The notes under the pieces: model-generated | The model's input: only the letters and a program-made list of their open reading frames with translations | Databases searched by the model: none | Told to the model about the DNA's origin: nothing | In this document: positions 35,732 through 46,498 of the stretch, in pieces | How positions within the stretch are numbered: position 1 is the first letter of the stretch | Layout of the letters: the number at the start of each line of letters is the position of its first letter | From: Rallus limicola | Lineage: Eukaryota > Chordata > Aves > Gruiformes > Rallidae | NCBI GenBank assembly: GCA_022605955.1 | Contig: JAKCOZ010000106.1 | Coordinates: 372,001-436,000, forward strand | DNA length: 64,000 bases | Direction: 5' to 3' | Position numbers and translations under genes: made by a program

Positions 35732-35956
35732 TGCTTTTAGCGGGGGTCTGGGGAGCTGCGCACGCCCTCTTCCTTCCCGCCCCCCTCTTCTTCCCGGGCA
35801 TTGGCTGGCCTGCTGCGCATGGGCTGGGTGCGTTGTTGGCGCAGGGGGGGTCTCCGTGTGACTGGTGGTCGCGGGACAGCCCGTGGGCACCGGGGGGGGG
35901 CGGGGGGCGGTGTGATGTAGCGTGGGCCGTCGGGGGGAAGTTGCAGTCAGTAATGC

Positions 35957-35971
35957 GAGAGGGCCGTGTGC
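35957..35971 (+). promoter_or_regulatory. Conserved upstream element of 5S genes, spacer B form
   Basis: GAGAGGGCCGTGTGC lies at -27 to -13 of copy 22. The spacer A form (GAGAGGACAATGTGC, 36,287-36,301) holds the same offset before copy 23 although much of the spacer differs. The position matches upstream control elements known about 25 bases before vertebrate 5S genes. Confidence 0.5.
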
Positions 35972-35983
35972 AAGGCAGGGGGT

Positions 35984-36104
35984 GCCTACGGCCATACCAC
36001 CCTGAGAACGCCCGATCTCGTCTGATCTCGGAAGCTAAGCAGGGTCGGGCCCGGTTAGTACTTGGATGGGAGACCGCCTGGGAATACCGGGTGCTGTAGG
36101 CTTT
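35984..36104 (+). rRNA. 5S rRNA copy 22, canonical
   Basis: Consensus. Spacer A follows. Confidence 0.97.
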
Positions 36105-36313
36105 TGCTTTTGGCGGCAGTTGCGGGGGGGCTGCGCCCCTGTTCTTGCATGGCATTTGGCCGGCCTGCTGAGGAGGGTCTGTGTCTGTTGGTGGCACCGG
36201 AGGGGCCATGTGGCTGGTGGGAGCCCATGGGAGCTGGGATGGGACTGTAGCGCGGGCTGCCAGAGGGTAGTTGTTGATTGTCTGCCGAGAGGACAATGTG
36301 CGGAGAAAGGGGT
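36105..36313 (+). repeat. Spacer A, type example
   Basis: 209 nt, beginning TGCTTTTGGCGGCAGTTGCG and ending GGAGAAAGGGGT. All 26 spacers of this class lie between a canonical and a variant gene. Confidence 0.9.
36287..36301 (+). promoter_or_regulatory. Conserved upstream element of 5S genes, spacer A form
   Basis: GAGAGGACAATGTGC at -27 to -13 of copy 23; 11 of 15 bases equal the spacer B form. Confidence 0.45.
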
Positions 36314-36434
36314 GCCTACAGCCATACCACCCTGAGAACGCCCGATCTCGTCTGATCTCGGAAGCTCACGAGACTCGGGCCCAGTTAGGACTTGGATGGG
36401 AGACTGCCTGGGAATACCGGGTGCTGTAGGCTTT
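36314..36434 (+). rRNA. 5S copy 23, variant, likely pseudogene
   Basis: Variant block, A7, A70, G76, T92. Spacer B follows. Confidence 0.9.
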
Positions 36435-36685
36435 TGCTTTTAGCGGGGGTCTGGGGAGCTGCGCACGCCCTCTCCCTTCCCGCCCCCCTCTTCTTGCCCG
36501 GGCATTGGCTGGCCTGCTGGGCATGGGCTGGGTGCGTTGTTGGCGCAGGGGGGGTCTCCGTGTGACTGGTGGTCGCGGGACAGCCCGTGGGCACCGGGGG
36601 GGGCGGGGGCGGTGTGATGTAGTGCGGGCCGTCGGGGGGAAGTTACAGTCAGTAATGCGAGAGGGCCGTGTGCAAGGCTGGGGGT

Positions 36686-36806
36686 ACCTACGGCCATACC
36701 ACCCTGAGAACGCCCGATCTCGTCTGATCTCGGAAGCTAAGCAGGGTCGGGCCCGGTTAGTACTTGGATGGGAGACCGCCTGGGAATACCGGGTGCTGTA
36801 GGCTTT
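36686..36806 (+). rRNA. 5S rRNA copy 24, canonical
   Basis: A1 only. Spacer B follows. Confidence 0.95.
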
Positions 36807-37057
36807 TGCTTTTAGCGGGGGTCTGGGGAGCTGCGCACGCCCTCTTCCTTCCCGCCCCCCTCTTCTTCCCGGGCATTGGCTGGCCTGCTGCGCATGGGCT
36901 GGGTGCGTTGTTGGCGCAGGGGGGGTCTCCGTGTGACTGGTGGTCGCGGGACAGCCCGTGGGCACCGGGGGGGGCGGGGGGCGGTGTGATGTAGCACGGG
37001 CCGTCGGGGGGAAGTTGCAGTCAGTAATGCGAGAGGGCCGTGTGCAAGGCAGGGGGT

Positions 37058-37178
37058 GCCTACAGCCATACCACCCTGAGAACGCCCGATCTCGTCTGAT
37101 CTCGGAAGCTAAGCAGGGTCGGGCCCGGTTAGGACTTGGATGGGAGACCGCCTGGGAATACCGGGTGCTGTAGGCTTT
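37058..37178 (+). rRNA. 5S rRNA copy 25, canonical
   Basis: A7 and G76. It is the only canonical-class gene with the loop E change typical of variants. Spacer B follows. Confidence 0.94.
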
Positions 37179-37429
37179 TGCTTTTAGCGGGTGTCTGGGG
37201 AGCTGCGCCCGCCCTCTCCCTTCCCGTCCCCCTCTTCTTGCCCGGGCATTGGCTGGCCTGCTGCGGATGGGCTGGGTGCGTTGTTGGCGCAGGGGGGGTC
37301 TCCGTGTGACTGGTGGTCGCGGGGCAGCCCGTGGGCGCCGGGGGGGGCGGGGGCGGTGTGATGTAGTGCGGGCCGTCGGGGGGAAGTTGCAGTCAGTGAT
37401 GTGAGAGGGCCGTGTGCAAGGCAGGGGGT

Positions 37430-37550
37430 GCCTACGGCCATACCACCCTGAGAACGCCCGATCTCGTCTGATCTCGGAAGCTAAGCAGGGTCGGGCCCGG
37501 TTAGTACTTGGATGGGAGACCGCCTGGGATTACCGGGTGCTGTAGGCTTT
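37430..37550 (+). rRNA. 5S rRNA copy 26, canonical
   Basis: T101. Spacer A follows. Confidence 0.96.
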
Positions 37551-37759
37551 TGCTTTTGGCGGCAGTTGCGGGGGGGCTGCGCCCCTGTTCTTGCATGGCA
37601 TTTGGCCGGCCTGCTGAGGAGGGTCTGTGTCTGTTGGTGGCACCGGAGGGGCCATGTGGCTGGTGGGAGCCCATGGGAGCTGGGATGGGACTGTAGCGCT
37701 GGCTGCCAGAGGGTAGTTGTTGATTGTCTGCCGAGAGGACAATGTGCGGAGAAAGGGGT

Positions 37760-37880
37760 GCCTACAGCCATACCACCCTGAGAACGCCCGATCTCGTCTG
37801 ATCTCGGAAGCTCACGAGACTCGGGCCCAGTTAGGACTTGGATGGGAGACCGCCTGGGAATACCGGGTGCTGTAGGCTTT
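37760..37880 (+). rRNA. 5S copy 27, variant, likely pseudogene
   Basis: Variant block, A7, A70, G76. Spacer B follows. Confidence 0.9.
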
Positions 37881-38131
37881 TGCTTTTAGCGGGGGTCTGG
37901 GGAGCTGCGCACGCCCTCTTCCTTCCCGCCCCCCTCTTCTTCCCGGGCATTGGCTGGCCTGCTGCGCATGGGCTGGGTGCGTTGTTGGCGCAGGGGGGGT
38001 CTCCGTGTGACTGGTGGTCGCGGGACAGCCCGTGGGCACCGGGGGGGGGCGGGGGCGGTGTGATGTAGCGCGGGCCGTCGGGGGGAAGTTGCAGTCAGTA
38101 ATGCGAGAGGGCCGTGTGCAAGGCAGGGGGT

Positions 38132-38252
38132 GCCTACGGCCATACCACCCTGAGAACGCCCGATCTCGTCTGATCTCGGAAGCTAAGCAGGGTCGGGCCC
38201 GGTTAGTACTTGGATGGGAGACCGCCTGGGAATACCGGGTGCTGTAGGCTTT
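38132..38252 (+). rRNA. 5S rRNA copy 28, canonical
   Basis: Consensus. Spacer A follows. Confidence 0.97.
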
Positions 38253-38461
38253 TGCTTTTGGCGGCAGTTGCGGGGGGGCTGCGCCCCTGTTCTTGCATGG
38301 CATTTGGCCGGCCTGCTGAGGAGGGTCTGTGTCTGTTGGTGGCACCGGAGGGGCCATGTGGCTGGTGGGAGCCCATGGGAGCTGGGATGGGACTGTAGCG
38401 CGGGCTGCCAGAGGGTAGTTGTTGATTGTCTGCCGAGAGGACAATGTGCGGAGAAAGGGGT

Positions 38462-38582
38462 GCCTACAGCCATACCACCCTGAGAACGCCCGATCTCGTC
38501 TGATCTCGGAAGCTCACGAGACTCGGGCCCAGTTAGTACTTGGATGGGAGACCGCCTGGGAATACCGGGTGCTGTAGGCTTT
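38462..38582 (+). rRNA. 5S copy 29, variant, likely pseudogene
   Basis: Variant block, A7, A70, but T76 retained. Spacer D follows. Confidence 0.9.
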
Positions 38583-38811
38583 TGCTTTTGGCGGCAGTTC
38601 CGGGGGGGCCGCGCCCTTCCTCCCCTTTAATGCGCCCCTGTTCTTGCATGGCATTTTCCGGCCCGCTGATGAGGGTCTGTGTCTGTTGGTGGCGCCGGAG
38701 GGGCCATGTGGCTGGTGGGAGCCCATGGGAGCTGGGATGGGACTGTAGCGCGGGCTGCCAGAGAGTGGTTGTTGTTTGTCTGCTGAGAGGACAATGTGCG
38801 GAGAAAGGGGT
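38583..38811 (+). repeat. Spacer D, type example
   Basis: 229 nt. Like spacer A but with a CGCCCTTCCTCCCCTTTAAT insertion and CCCGCTGATGAGG in place of CCTGCTGAGGAGG. It can precede either gene class. Confidence 0.85.
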
Positions 38812-38932
38812 GCCTACAGCCATACCACCCTGAGAACGCCCGATCTCGTCTGATCTCGGAAGCTAAGCAGGGTCGGGCCCGGTTAGTACTTGGATGGGAG
38901 ACCGCCTGGGAATACCGGGTGCTGTAGGCTTT
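38812..38932 (+). rRNA. 5S rRNA copy 30, canonical
   Basis: A7 only. Spacer A follows. Confidence 0.96.
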
Positions 38933-39141
38933 TGCTTTTGGCGGCAGTTGCGGGGGGGCTGCGCCCCTGTTCTTGCATGGCATTTGGCCGGCCTGCTGAG
39001 GAGGGTCTGTGTCTGTTGGTGGCACCGGAGGGGCCATGTGGCTGGTGGGAGCCCATGGGAGCTGGGATGGGACTGTAGCGCGGGCTGCCAGAGGGTAGTT
39101 GTTGATTGTCTGCCGAGAGGACAATGTGCGGAGAAAGGGGT

Positions 39142-39262
39142 GCCTACAGCCATACCACCCTGAGAACGCCCGATCTCGTCTGATCTCGGAAGCTCACGAG
39201 ACTCGGGCCCAGTTAGTACTTGGATGGGAGACCGCCTGGGAATACCGGGTGCTGTAGGCTTT
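39142..39262 (+). rRNA. 5S copy 31, variant, likely pseudogene
   Basis: Variant block, A7, A70, T76. Spacer B follows. Confidence 0.9.
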
Positions 39263-39515
39263 TGCTTTTAGCGGGGGTCTGGGGAGCTGCGCCCGCCCTC
39301 TCCCTTCCCGTCCCCCTCTTCTTGCCCGGGCATTGGCTGGCCTGCTGCGGATGGGCTGGGTGCGTTGTTGGCGCAGGGGGGGGTCTCCGTATGAGTGGTG
39401 GTCGCGGGGCATCCCGTGGGCGCCGGGGGGGGGCGGGGGCGGTGTGATGTAGTGCGGGCCGTCGGGGGGAAGTTGCAGTCAGTGATGCGAGAGGGCCGTG
39501 TGCAAGGCAGAGGGT

Positions 39516-39636
39516 GCCTACGGCCATACCACCCTGAGAACGCCCGATCTCGTCTGATCTTGGAAGCTAAGCAGGGTCGGGCCCGGTTAGTACTTGGATG
39601 GGAGACCGCCTGGGAATACCGGGTGCTGTAGGCTTT
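39516..39636 (+). rRNA. 5S rRNA copy 32, canonical
   Basis: T46 only. Spacer B follows. Confidence 0.96.
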
Positions 39637-39887
39637 TGCTTTTAGCGGGGGTCTGGGGAGCTGCGCACGCCCTCTCCCTTCCCGTCCCCCTCTTCTTGCC
39701 CGGGCATTGGCTGGCCTACTGCGGATGGGCTGGGTGCGTTGTTGGTGCAGGGGGGGTCTCCGTGTGACTGGTGGTCGCGGGGCAGCCCGTGGGCGCCGGG
39801 GGGGCGGGGGGCGGTGTGATGTAGTGCGGGCCGTCGGGGGGAAGTTGCAGTCAGTGATGCGAGAGGGCCGTGTGCAAGGCAGGGGGT

Positions 39888-40008
39888 GCCTAGGGCCATA
39901 CCACCCTGAGAACGCCCGATCTCGTCTGATCTCGGAAGCTAAGCAGGGTCGGGCCCGGTTAGTACTTGGATGGGAGACCGCCTGGGAATACCGGGTGCTG
40001 TAGGCTTT
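39888..40008 (+). rRNA. 5S rRNA copy 33, canonical
   Basis: G6, which breaks a helix I pair. Spacer A follows. Confidence 0.95.
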
Positions 40009-40217
40009 TGCTTTTGGCGGCAGTTGCGGGGGGGCTGCGCCCCTGTTCTTGCATGGCATTTGGCCGGCCTGCTGAGGAGGGTCTGTGTCTGTTGGTGGCA
40101 CCGGAGGGGCCATGTGGCTGGTGGGAGCCCATGGGAGCTGGGATGGGACTGTAGCGCGGGCTGCCAGAGGGTAGTTGTTGATTGTCTGCCGAGAGGACAA
40201 TGTGCGGAGAAAGGGGT

Positions 40218-40338
40218 GCCTACAGCCATACCACCCTGAGAACGCCCGATCTCGTCTGATCTCGGAAGCTCACGAGACTCGGGCCCAGTTAGTACTTGGA
40301 TGGGAGACCGCCTGGGAATACCGGGTGCTGTAGGCTTT
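40218..40338 (+). rRNA. 5S copy 34, variant, likely pseudogene
   Basis: Variant block, A7, A70, T76. Spacer B follows. Confidence 0.9.
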
Positions 40339-40588
40339 TGCTTTTAGCGGGGGTCTGGGGAGCTGCGCCCGCCCTCTCCCTTCCCGCCCCCCTCTTCTTG
40401 CCCGGGCATTGGCTGGCCTGCTGCACATGGGCTGGGTGCGTTGTTGGCGCAGGGGGGGTCTCCGTGTGACTGGTGGTCGCAGGACAGCCCGTGGGCGCCG
40501 GGGGGGGCGGGGGCGGTGTGATGTAGTGCGGGCCGTCGGGGGAAGTTGCAATCAGTAATGCGAGAGGGCCGTGTGCAAGGCAGGGGGT

Positions 40589-40709
40589 GCCTACGGCCAT
40601 ACCACCCTGAGAACGCCCGATCTCGTCTGATCTCGGAAGCTAAGCAGGGTCGGGCCCGGTTAGTACTTGGATGGGAGACCGCCTGGGAATACCGGGTGCT
40701 GTAGGCTTT
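40589..40709 (+). rRNA. 5S rRNA copy 35, canonical
   Basis: Consensus. Spacer B follows; copies 35-39 are the longest run of consecutive canonical genes. Confidence 0.97.
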
Positions 40710-40959
40710 TGCTTTTAGCGGGGGTCTGGGGAGCTGCGCCCGCCCTCTCCCTTCCCGTCCCCCTCTTCTTGCCCGGGCATTGGCTGGCCTGCTGCGGATG
40801 GGCTGGGTGTGTTGTTGGCGCAGGGGGCGTCTCCGTGTGACTGGTGGTCGCGGGACAGCCCGTGGGCGCCGGGGGGGCGGGGGCGGTGTGATGTAGTGCG
40901 GGCCGTCGGGGGGAAGTTGCAGTCAGTGATGCGAGAGGGCCGTGTGCAAGGCAGGGGGT

Positions 40960-41080
40960 GCCTACGGCCATACCATCCTGAGAACGCCCGATCTCGTCTG
41001 ATCTCGGAAGCTAAGCAGGGTCGGGCCCGGTTAGTACTTGGATGGGAGACCGCCTGGGAATACCGGGTGCTGTAGGCTTT
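40960..41080 (+). rRNA. 5S rRNA copy 36, canonical
   Basis: T17 (helix II, U-G pair still possible). Spacer B follows. Confidence 0.96.
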
Positions 41081-41331
41081 TGCTTTTAGCGGGGGTCTGG
41101 GGAGCTGCGCCCGCCCTCTCCCTTCCCGTCCCCCTCTTCTTGCCCGGGCATTGGCTGGCCTGCTGCGGATGGGCTGGGTGCGTTGTTGGCGCAGGGGGGG
41201 TCTCTGTGTGACTGGTGGTCGCGGGGCAGCCCGTGGGCGCCGGGGGGGGCGGGGGCGGTGTGATGTAGTGCGGGCCGTCGGGGGGAAGTTGCAGTCAGTG
41301 AAGCGAGAGGGCCGTGTGCAAGGCAGGGGGT

Positions 41332-41452
41332 GCCTACGGCCATACCACCCTGAGAACGCCCGATCTCGTCTGATCTCGGAAGCTAAGCAGGGTCGGGCCC
41401 GGTTAGTACTTGGATGGGAGACCGCCTGGGAATACCGGGTGCTGTAGGCTTT
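41332..41452 (+). rRNA. 5S rRNA copy 37, canonical
   Basis: Consensus. Spacer B follows. Confidence 0.97.
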
Positions 41453-41702
41453 TGCTTTTAGCGGGGGTCTGGGGAGCTGCGCCCGCCCTCTCCCTTCCCG
41501 TCCCCCTCTTCTTGCCCGGGCATTGGCTGGCCTGCTGCGGATGGGCTGGGTGCGTTGTTGGTGCAGGGGGGGTCTCCGTGTGACTGGTGGTCGCGGGGCA
41601 GCCCGTGGGCGCCGGGGGGGCGGGGGCGGTGTGATGTAGTGCGGGCCGTCGGGGGGAAGTTGCAGTCAGTGATGCGAGAGGGCCGTGTGCAAGGCAGGGG
41701 GT

Positions 41703-41823
41703 GCCTACGGCCATACCACCCTGAGAACGCCCGATCTCGTCTGATCTCGGAAGCTAAGCAGGGTCGGGCCCGGTTAGTACTTGGATGGGAGACCGCCTGG
41801 GAATACCGGGTGCTGTAGGCTTT
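41703..41823 (+). rRNA. 5S rRNA copy 38, canonical
   Basis: Consensus. Spacer B follows. Confidence 0.97.
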
Positions 41824-42075
41824 TGCTTTTAGCGGGGGTCTGGGGAGCTGCGCCCGCCCTCTCCCTTCCCGTCCCCCTCTTCTTGCCCGGGCATTGGCTG
41901 GCCTGCTGCGGATGGGCTGGGTACGTTGTTGGCGCAGGGGGCGTCTCCGTGTGACTGGTGGTCGCGGGGCAGCCCGTGGGCGCCGGGGGGGGCGGGGGGC
42001 GGTGTGATGTAGTGCGGGCCGTCGGGGGGAAGTTGCAGTCAGTAATGCGAGAGGGCCGTGTGCAAGGCAGGGGGT

Positions 42076-42196
42076 GCCTACGGCCATACCACCCTGAGAA
42101 CGCCCGATCTCGTCTGATCTCGGAAGCTAAGCAGGGTCGGGCCCGGTTAGTACTTGGATGGGAGACCGCCTGGGAATACCGGGTGCTGTAGGCTTT
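42076..42196 (+). rRNA. 5S rRNA copy 39, canonical
   Basis: Consensus. Spacer A follows. Confidence 0.97.
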
Positions 42197-42405
42197 TGCT
42201 TTTGGCGGCAGTTGCGGGGGGGCTGCGCCCCTGTTCTTGCATGGCATTTGGCCGGCCTGCTGAGGAGGGTCTGTGTCTGTTGGTGGCACCGGAGGGGCCA
42301 TGTGGCTGGTGGGAGCCCATGGGAGCTGGGATGGGACTGTAGCGCGGGCTGCCAGAGGGTAGTTGTTGATTGTCTGCCGAGAGGACAATGTGCGGAGAAA
42401 GGGGT

Positions 42406-42526
42406 GCCTACAGCCATACCACCCTGAGAACGCCCGATCTCGTCTGATCTCGGAAGCTCACGAGACTCGGGCCCAGTTAGTACTTGGATGGGAGACCGCC
42501 TGGGAATACCGGGTGCTGTAGGCTTT
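42406..42526 (+). rRNA. 5S copy 40, variant, likely pseudogene
   Basis: Variant block, A7, A70, T76. Spacer B follows. Confidence 0.9.
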
Positions 42527-42777
42527 TGCTTTTAGCGGGGGTCTGGGGAGCTGCGCCCGCCCTCTCCCTTCCCGTCCCCCTCTTCTTGCCCGGGCATTGG
42601 CTGGCCTGCTGCGGATGGGCTGGGTGGGTTGTTGGCGCAGGGGGCGTCTCCGTGTGACTGGTGGTCGCGGGGCAGCCCGTGGGCGCCGGGGGGGGCGGGG
42701 GCGGTGTGATGTAGTGCGGGCCGTCGGGGGGAAGTTGCAGTCAGTGATGCGAGAGGGCCGTGTGCAAGGCAGGGGGT

Positions 42778-42898
42778 GCCTACGGCCATACCACCCTGAG
42801 AACGCCCGATCTCGTCTGATCTCGGAAGCTAAGCAGGGTCGGGCCCGGTTAGTACTTGGATGGGAGACCGCCTGGGAATACCGGGTGCTGTAGGCTTT
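42778..42898 (+). rRNA. 5S rRNA copy 41, canonical
   Basis: Consensus. Spacer B follows. Confidence 0.97.
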
Positions 42899-43149
42899 TG
42901 CTTTTAGCGGGGGTCTGGGGAGCTGCGCCCGCCCTCTCCCTTCCCGTCCCCCTCTTCTTGCCCGGGCATTGGCTGGCCTGCTGCGGATGGGCTGGGTGCG
43001 TTGTTGGCGCAGGGGGGGTCTCCGTGTGACTGGTGGTCGCGGGGCAGCCCGTGGGCGCCGGGGGGGGCGGGGGCGGTGTGATGTAGTGCGGGCCGTCGGG
43101 GGGAAGTTGCAGTCAGTGATGCGAGAGGGCCGTGTGCAAGGCAGGGGGT
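42899..43149 (+). repeat. Spacer B, type example
   Basis: 251 nt, beginning TGCTTTTAGCGGGGGTCTGG and ending CAAGGCAGGGGGT. A G-run cluster (GCCGGGGGGGGCGGGGGCGG) varies in length between units and accounts for most of the 371-376 bp unit variation. Always precedes a canonical gene. Confidence 0.9.
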
Positions 43150-43270
43150 GCCTACGGCCATACCACCCTGAGAATGCCCGATCTCGTCTGATCTCGGAAG
43201 CTAAGCAGGGTCGGGCCCGGTTAGTACTTGGATGGGAGACCGCCTGGGAATACCGGGTGCTGTAGGCTTT
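43150..43270 (+). rRNA. 5S rRNA copy 42, canonical
   Basis: T26 (shared with copy 55). Spacer B follows. Confidence 0.96.
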
Positions 43271-43521
43271 TGCTTTTAGCGGGGGTCTGGGGAGCTGCGC
43301 CCGCCCTCTCCCTTCCCGTCCCCCTCTTCTTGCCCGGGCATTGGCTGGCCTGCTGCGGATGGGCTGGGTGCGTTGTTGGCGCAGGGGGGGTCTCTGTGTG
43401 ACTGGTGGTCGCGGGGCAGCCCGTGGGCGCCGGGGGGGGCGGGGGCGGTGTGATGTAGTGCGGGCCGTCGGGGGGAAGTTGCAGTCAGTGATGCGAGAGG
43501 GCCGTGTGCAAGGCAGGGGGT

Positions 43522-43642
43522 GCCTACGGCCATACCACCCTGAGAACGCCCGATCTCGTCTGATCTCGGAAGCTAAGCAGGGTCGGGCCCGGTTAGTACT
43601 TGGATGGGAGACCGCCTGGGAATACCGGGTGCTGTAGGCTTT
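43522..43642 (+). rRNA. 5S rRNA copy 43, canonical
   Basis: Consensus. Spacer A follows. Confidence 0.97.
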
Positions 43643-43851
43643 TGCTTTTGGCGGCAGTTGCGGGGGGGCTGCGCCCCTGTTCTTGCATGGCATTTGGCCG
43701 GCCTGCTGAGGAGGGTCTGTGTCTGTTGGTGGCACCGGAGGGGCCATGTGGCTGGTGGGAGCCCATGGGAGCTGGGATGGGACTGTAGCGCGGGCTGCCA
43801 GAGGGTAGTTGTTGATTGTCTGCCGAGAGGACAATGTGCGGAGAAAGGGGT

Positions 43852-43972
43852 GCCTACAGCCATACCACCCTGAGAACGCCCGATCTCGTCTGATCTCGGA
43901 AGCTCACGAGACTCGGGCCCAGTTAGGACTTGGATGGGAGACCGCCTGGGAATACCGGGTGCTGTAGGCTTT
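43852..43972 (+). rRNA. 5S copy 44, variant, likely pseudogene
   Basis: Variant block, A7, A70, G76. Spacer B follows. Confidence 0.9.
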
Positions 43973-44224
43973 TGCTTTTAGCGGGGGTCTGGGGAGCTGC
44001 GCACGCCCTCTCCCTTCCCGCCCCCCTCTTCTTGCCCGGGCATTGGCTGGCCTGCTGCACATGGGCTGGGTGCGTTGTTTGGCGCAGGGGGGGTCTCCGT
44101 GTGACTGGTGGTCGCAGGACAGCCCGTGGGCGCCGGGGGGGGCGGGGGCGGTGTGATGTAGTGCGGGCCGTCGGGGGGAAGTTGCAATCAGTAATGCGAG
44201 AGGGCCGTGTGCAAGGCAGGGGGT

Positions 44225-44345
44225 GCCTACGGCCATACCACCCTGAGAACGCCCGATCTCGTCTGATCTCGGAAGCTAAGCAGGGTCGGGCCCGGTTAGT
44301 ACTTGGATGGGAGACCGCCTGGGAATACCGGGTGCTGTAGGCTTT
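44225..44345 (+). rRNA. 5S rRNA copy 45, canonical
   Basis: Consensus. Spacer B follows. Confidence 0.97.
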
Positions 44346-44596
44346 TGCTTTTAGCGGGGGTCTGGGGAGCTGCGCCCGCCCTCTCCCTTCCCGTCCCCCT
44401 CTTCTTGCCCGGGCATTGGCTGGCCTGCTGCGGATGGGCTGGGTGTGTTGTTGGCGCAGGGGGCGTCTCCGTGTGACTGGTGGTCGCGGGGCAGCCAGTG
44501 GGCGCCGGGGGGGGCGGGGGCGGTGTGATGTAGTGCGGGCCGTCGGGGGGAAGTTGCAGTCAGTGATGCGAGAGGGCCGTGTGCAAGGCAGGGGGT

Positions 44597-44717
44597 GCCT
44601 ACGGCCATACCACCCTGAGAACGCCCGATCTCGTCTGATCTCGGAAGCTAAGCAGGGTCGGGCCCGGTTAGTACTTGGATGGGAGACCGCCTGGGAATAC
44701 CGGGTGCTGTAGGCTTT
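44597..44717 (+). rRNA. 5S rRNA copy 46, canonical
   Basis: Consensus. Spacer B follows. Confidence 0.97.
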
Positions 44718-44969
44718 TGCTTTTAGCGGGGGTCTGGGGAGCTGCGCCCGCCCTCTCCCTTCCCGTCCCCCTCTTCTTGCCCGGGCATTGGCTGGCCTAC
44801 TGCGGATGGGCTGGGTGCGTTGTTGGTGAAGGGGGGGTCTCCGTGTGACTGGTGGTCGCGGGGCAGCCCGTGGGCGCCGGGGGGGGGTGGGGGCGGTGTG
44901 ATGTAGTGCGGGCCGTCGGGGGGAAGTTGCAGTCAGTGATGCGAGAGGGCCGTGTGCAAGGCAGGGGGT

Positions 44970-45090
44970 GCCTACGGCCATACCACCCTGAGAACGCCCG
45001 ATCTCGTCTGATCTCGGAAGCTAAGCAGGGTCGGGCCCGGTTAGTACTTGGATGGGAGACCGCCTGGGATTACCGGGTGCTGTAGGCTTT
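44970..45090 (+). rRNA. 5S rRNA copy 47, canonical
   Basis: T101. Spacer A follows with one extra T and one extra G (332-bp unit). Confidence 0.96.
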
Positions 45091-45301
45091 TGCTTTTTGG
45101 CGGCAGTTGCGGGGGGGGCTGCGCCCCTGTTCTTGCATGGCATTTGGCCGGCCTGCTGAGGAGGGTCTGTGTCTGTTGGTGGCACCGGAGGGGCCATGTG
45201 GCTGGTGGGAGCCCATGGGAGCTGGGATGGGACTGTAGCGCGGGCTGCCAGAGGGTAGTTGTTGATTGTCTGCCGAGAGGACAATGTGCGGAGAAAGGGG
45301 T

Positions 45302-45422
45302 GCCTACAGCCATACCACCCTGAGAACGCCCGATCTCGTCTGATCTCGGAAGCTCACGAGACTCGGGCCCAGTTAGTACTTGGATGGGAGACCGCCTGGG
45401 AATACCGGGTGCTGTAGGCTTT
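45302..45422 (+). rRNA. 5S copy 48, variant, likely pseudogene
   Basis: Variant block, A7, A70, T76. Spacer B follows. Confidence 0.9.
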
Positions 45423-45674
45423 TGCTTTTAGCGGGGGTCTGGGGAGCTGCGCCCGCCCTCTCCCTTCCCGTCCCCCTCTTCTTGCCCGGGCATTGGCTGG
45501 CCTGCTGCGGATGGGCTGGGTGGGTTGTTGGCGCAGGGGGCGTCTCCGTGTGACTGGTGGTCGCGGGGCAGCCCGTGGGCGCCGGGGGGGGGCGGGGGCG
45601 GTGTGATGTAGTGCGGGCCGTCGGGGGGAAGTTGCAGTCAGTGATGCGAGAGGGCCGTGTGCAAGGCAGGGGGT

Positions 45675-45795
45675 GCCTACGGCCATACCACCCTGAGAAC
45701 GCCCGATCTCGTCTGATCTCGGAAGCTAAGCAGGGTCGGGCCCGGTTAGTACTTGGATGGGAGACCGCCTGGGAATACCGGGTGCTGTAGGCTTT
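45675..45795 (+). rRNA. 5S rRNA copy 49, canonical
   Basis: Consensus. Spacer B follows. Confidence 0.97.
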
Positions 45796-46046
45796 TGCTT
45801 TTAGCGGGGGTCTGGGGAGCTGCGCCCGCCCTCTCCCTTCCCGTCCCCCTCTTCTTGCCCGGGCATTGGCTGGCCTGCTGCGGATGGGCTGGGTGCGTTG
45901 TTGGCGCAGGGGGGGTCTCTGTGTGACTGGTGGTCGCGGGGCAGCCCGTGGGCGCCGGGGGGGGCGGGGGCGGTGTGATGTAGTGCGGGCCGTCGGGGGG
46001 AAGTTGCAGTCAGTGATGCGAGAGGGCCGTGTGCAAGGCAGGGGGT

Positions 46047-46167
46047 GCCTACGGCCATACCACCCTGAGAACGCCCGATCTCGTCTGATCTCGGAAGCTA
46101 AGCAGGGTCGGGCCCGGTTAGTACTTGGATGGGAGACCGCCTGGGAATACCGGGTGCTGTAGGCTTT
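46047..46167 (+). rRNA. 5S rRNA copy 50, canonical
   Basis: Consensus. Spacer A follows (one extra G). Confidence 0.97.
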
Positions 46168-46377
46168 TGCTTTTGGCGGCAGTTGCGGGGGGGGCTGCGC
46201 CCCTGTTCTTGCATGGCATTTGGCCGGCCTGCTGAGGAGGGTCTGTGTCTGTTGGTGGCACCGGAGGGGCCATGTGGCTGGTGGGAGCCCATGGGAGCTG
46301 GGATGGGACTGTAGCGCGGGCTGCCAGAGGGTAGTTGTTGATTGTCTGCCGAGAGGACAATGTGCGGAGAAAGGGGT

Positions 46378-46498
46378 GCCTACAGCCATACCACCCTGAG
46401 AACGCCCGATCTCGTCTGATCTCGGAAGCTCACGAGACTCGGGCCCAGTTAGGACTTGGATGGGAGACCGCCTGGGAATACCGGGTGCTGTAGGCTTT
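46378..46498 (+). rRNA. 5S copy 51, variant, likely pseudogene
   Basis: Variant block, A7, A70, G76. Spacer B follows. Confidence 0.9.

Noticed and set aside
42458..43834. 458-codon antisense ORF in the 5S array (a near twin at 55,708-57,084)
   Set aside because: It follows the repeat: the 330- and 372-bp units are multiples of three and GC-rich, so one stop-free frame propagates. The protein is a low-complexity P/R/A/T-rich repeat with no family.
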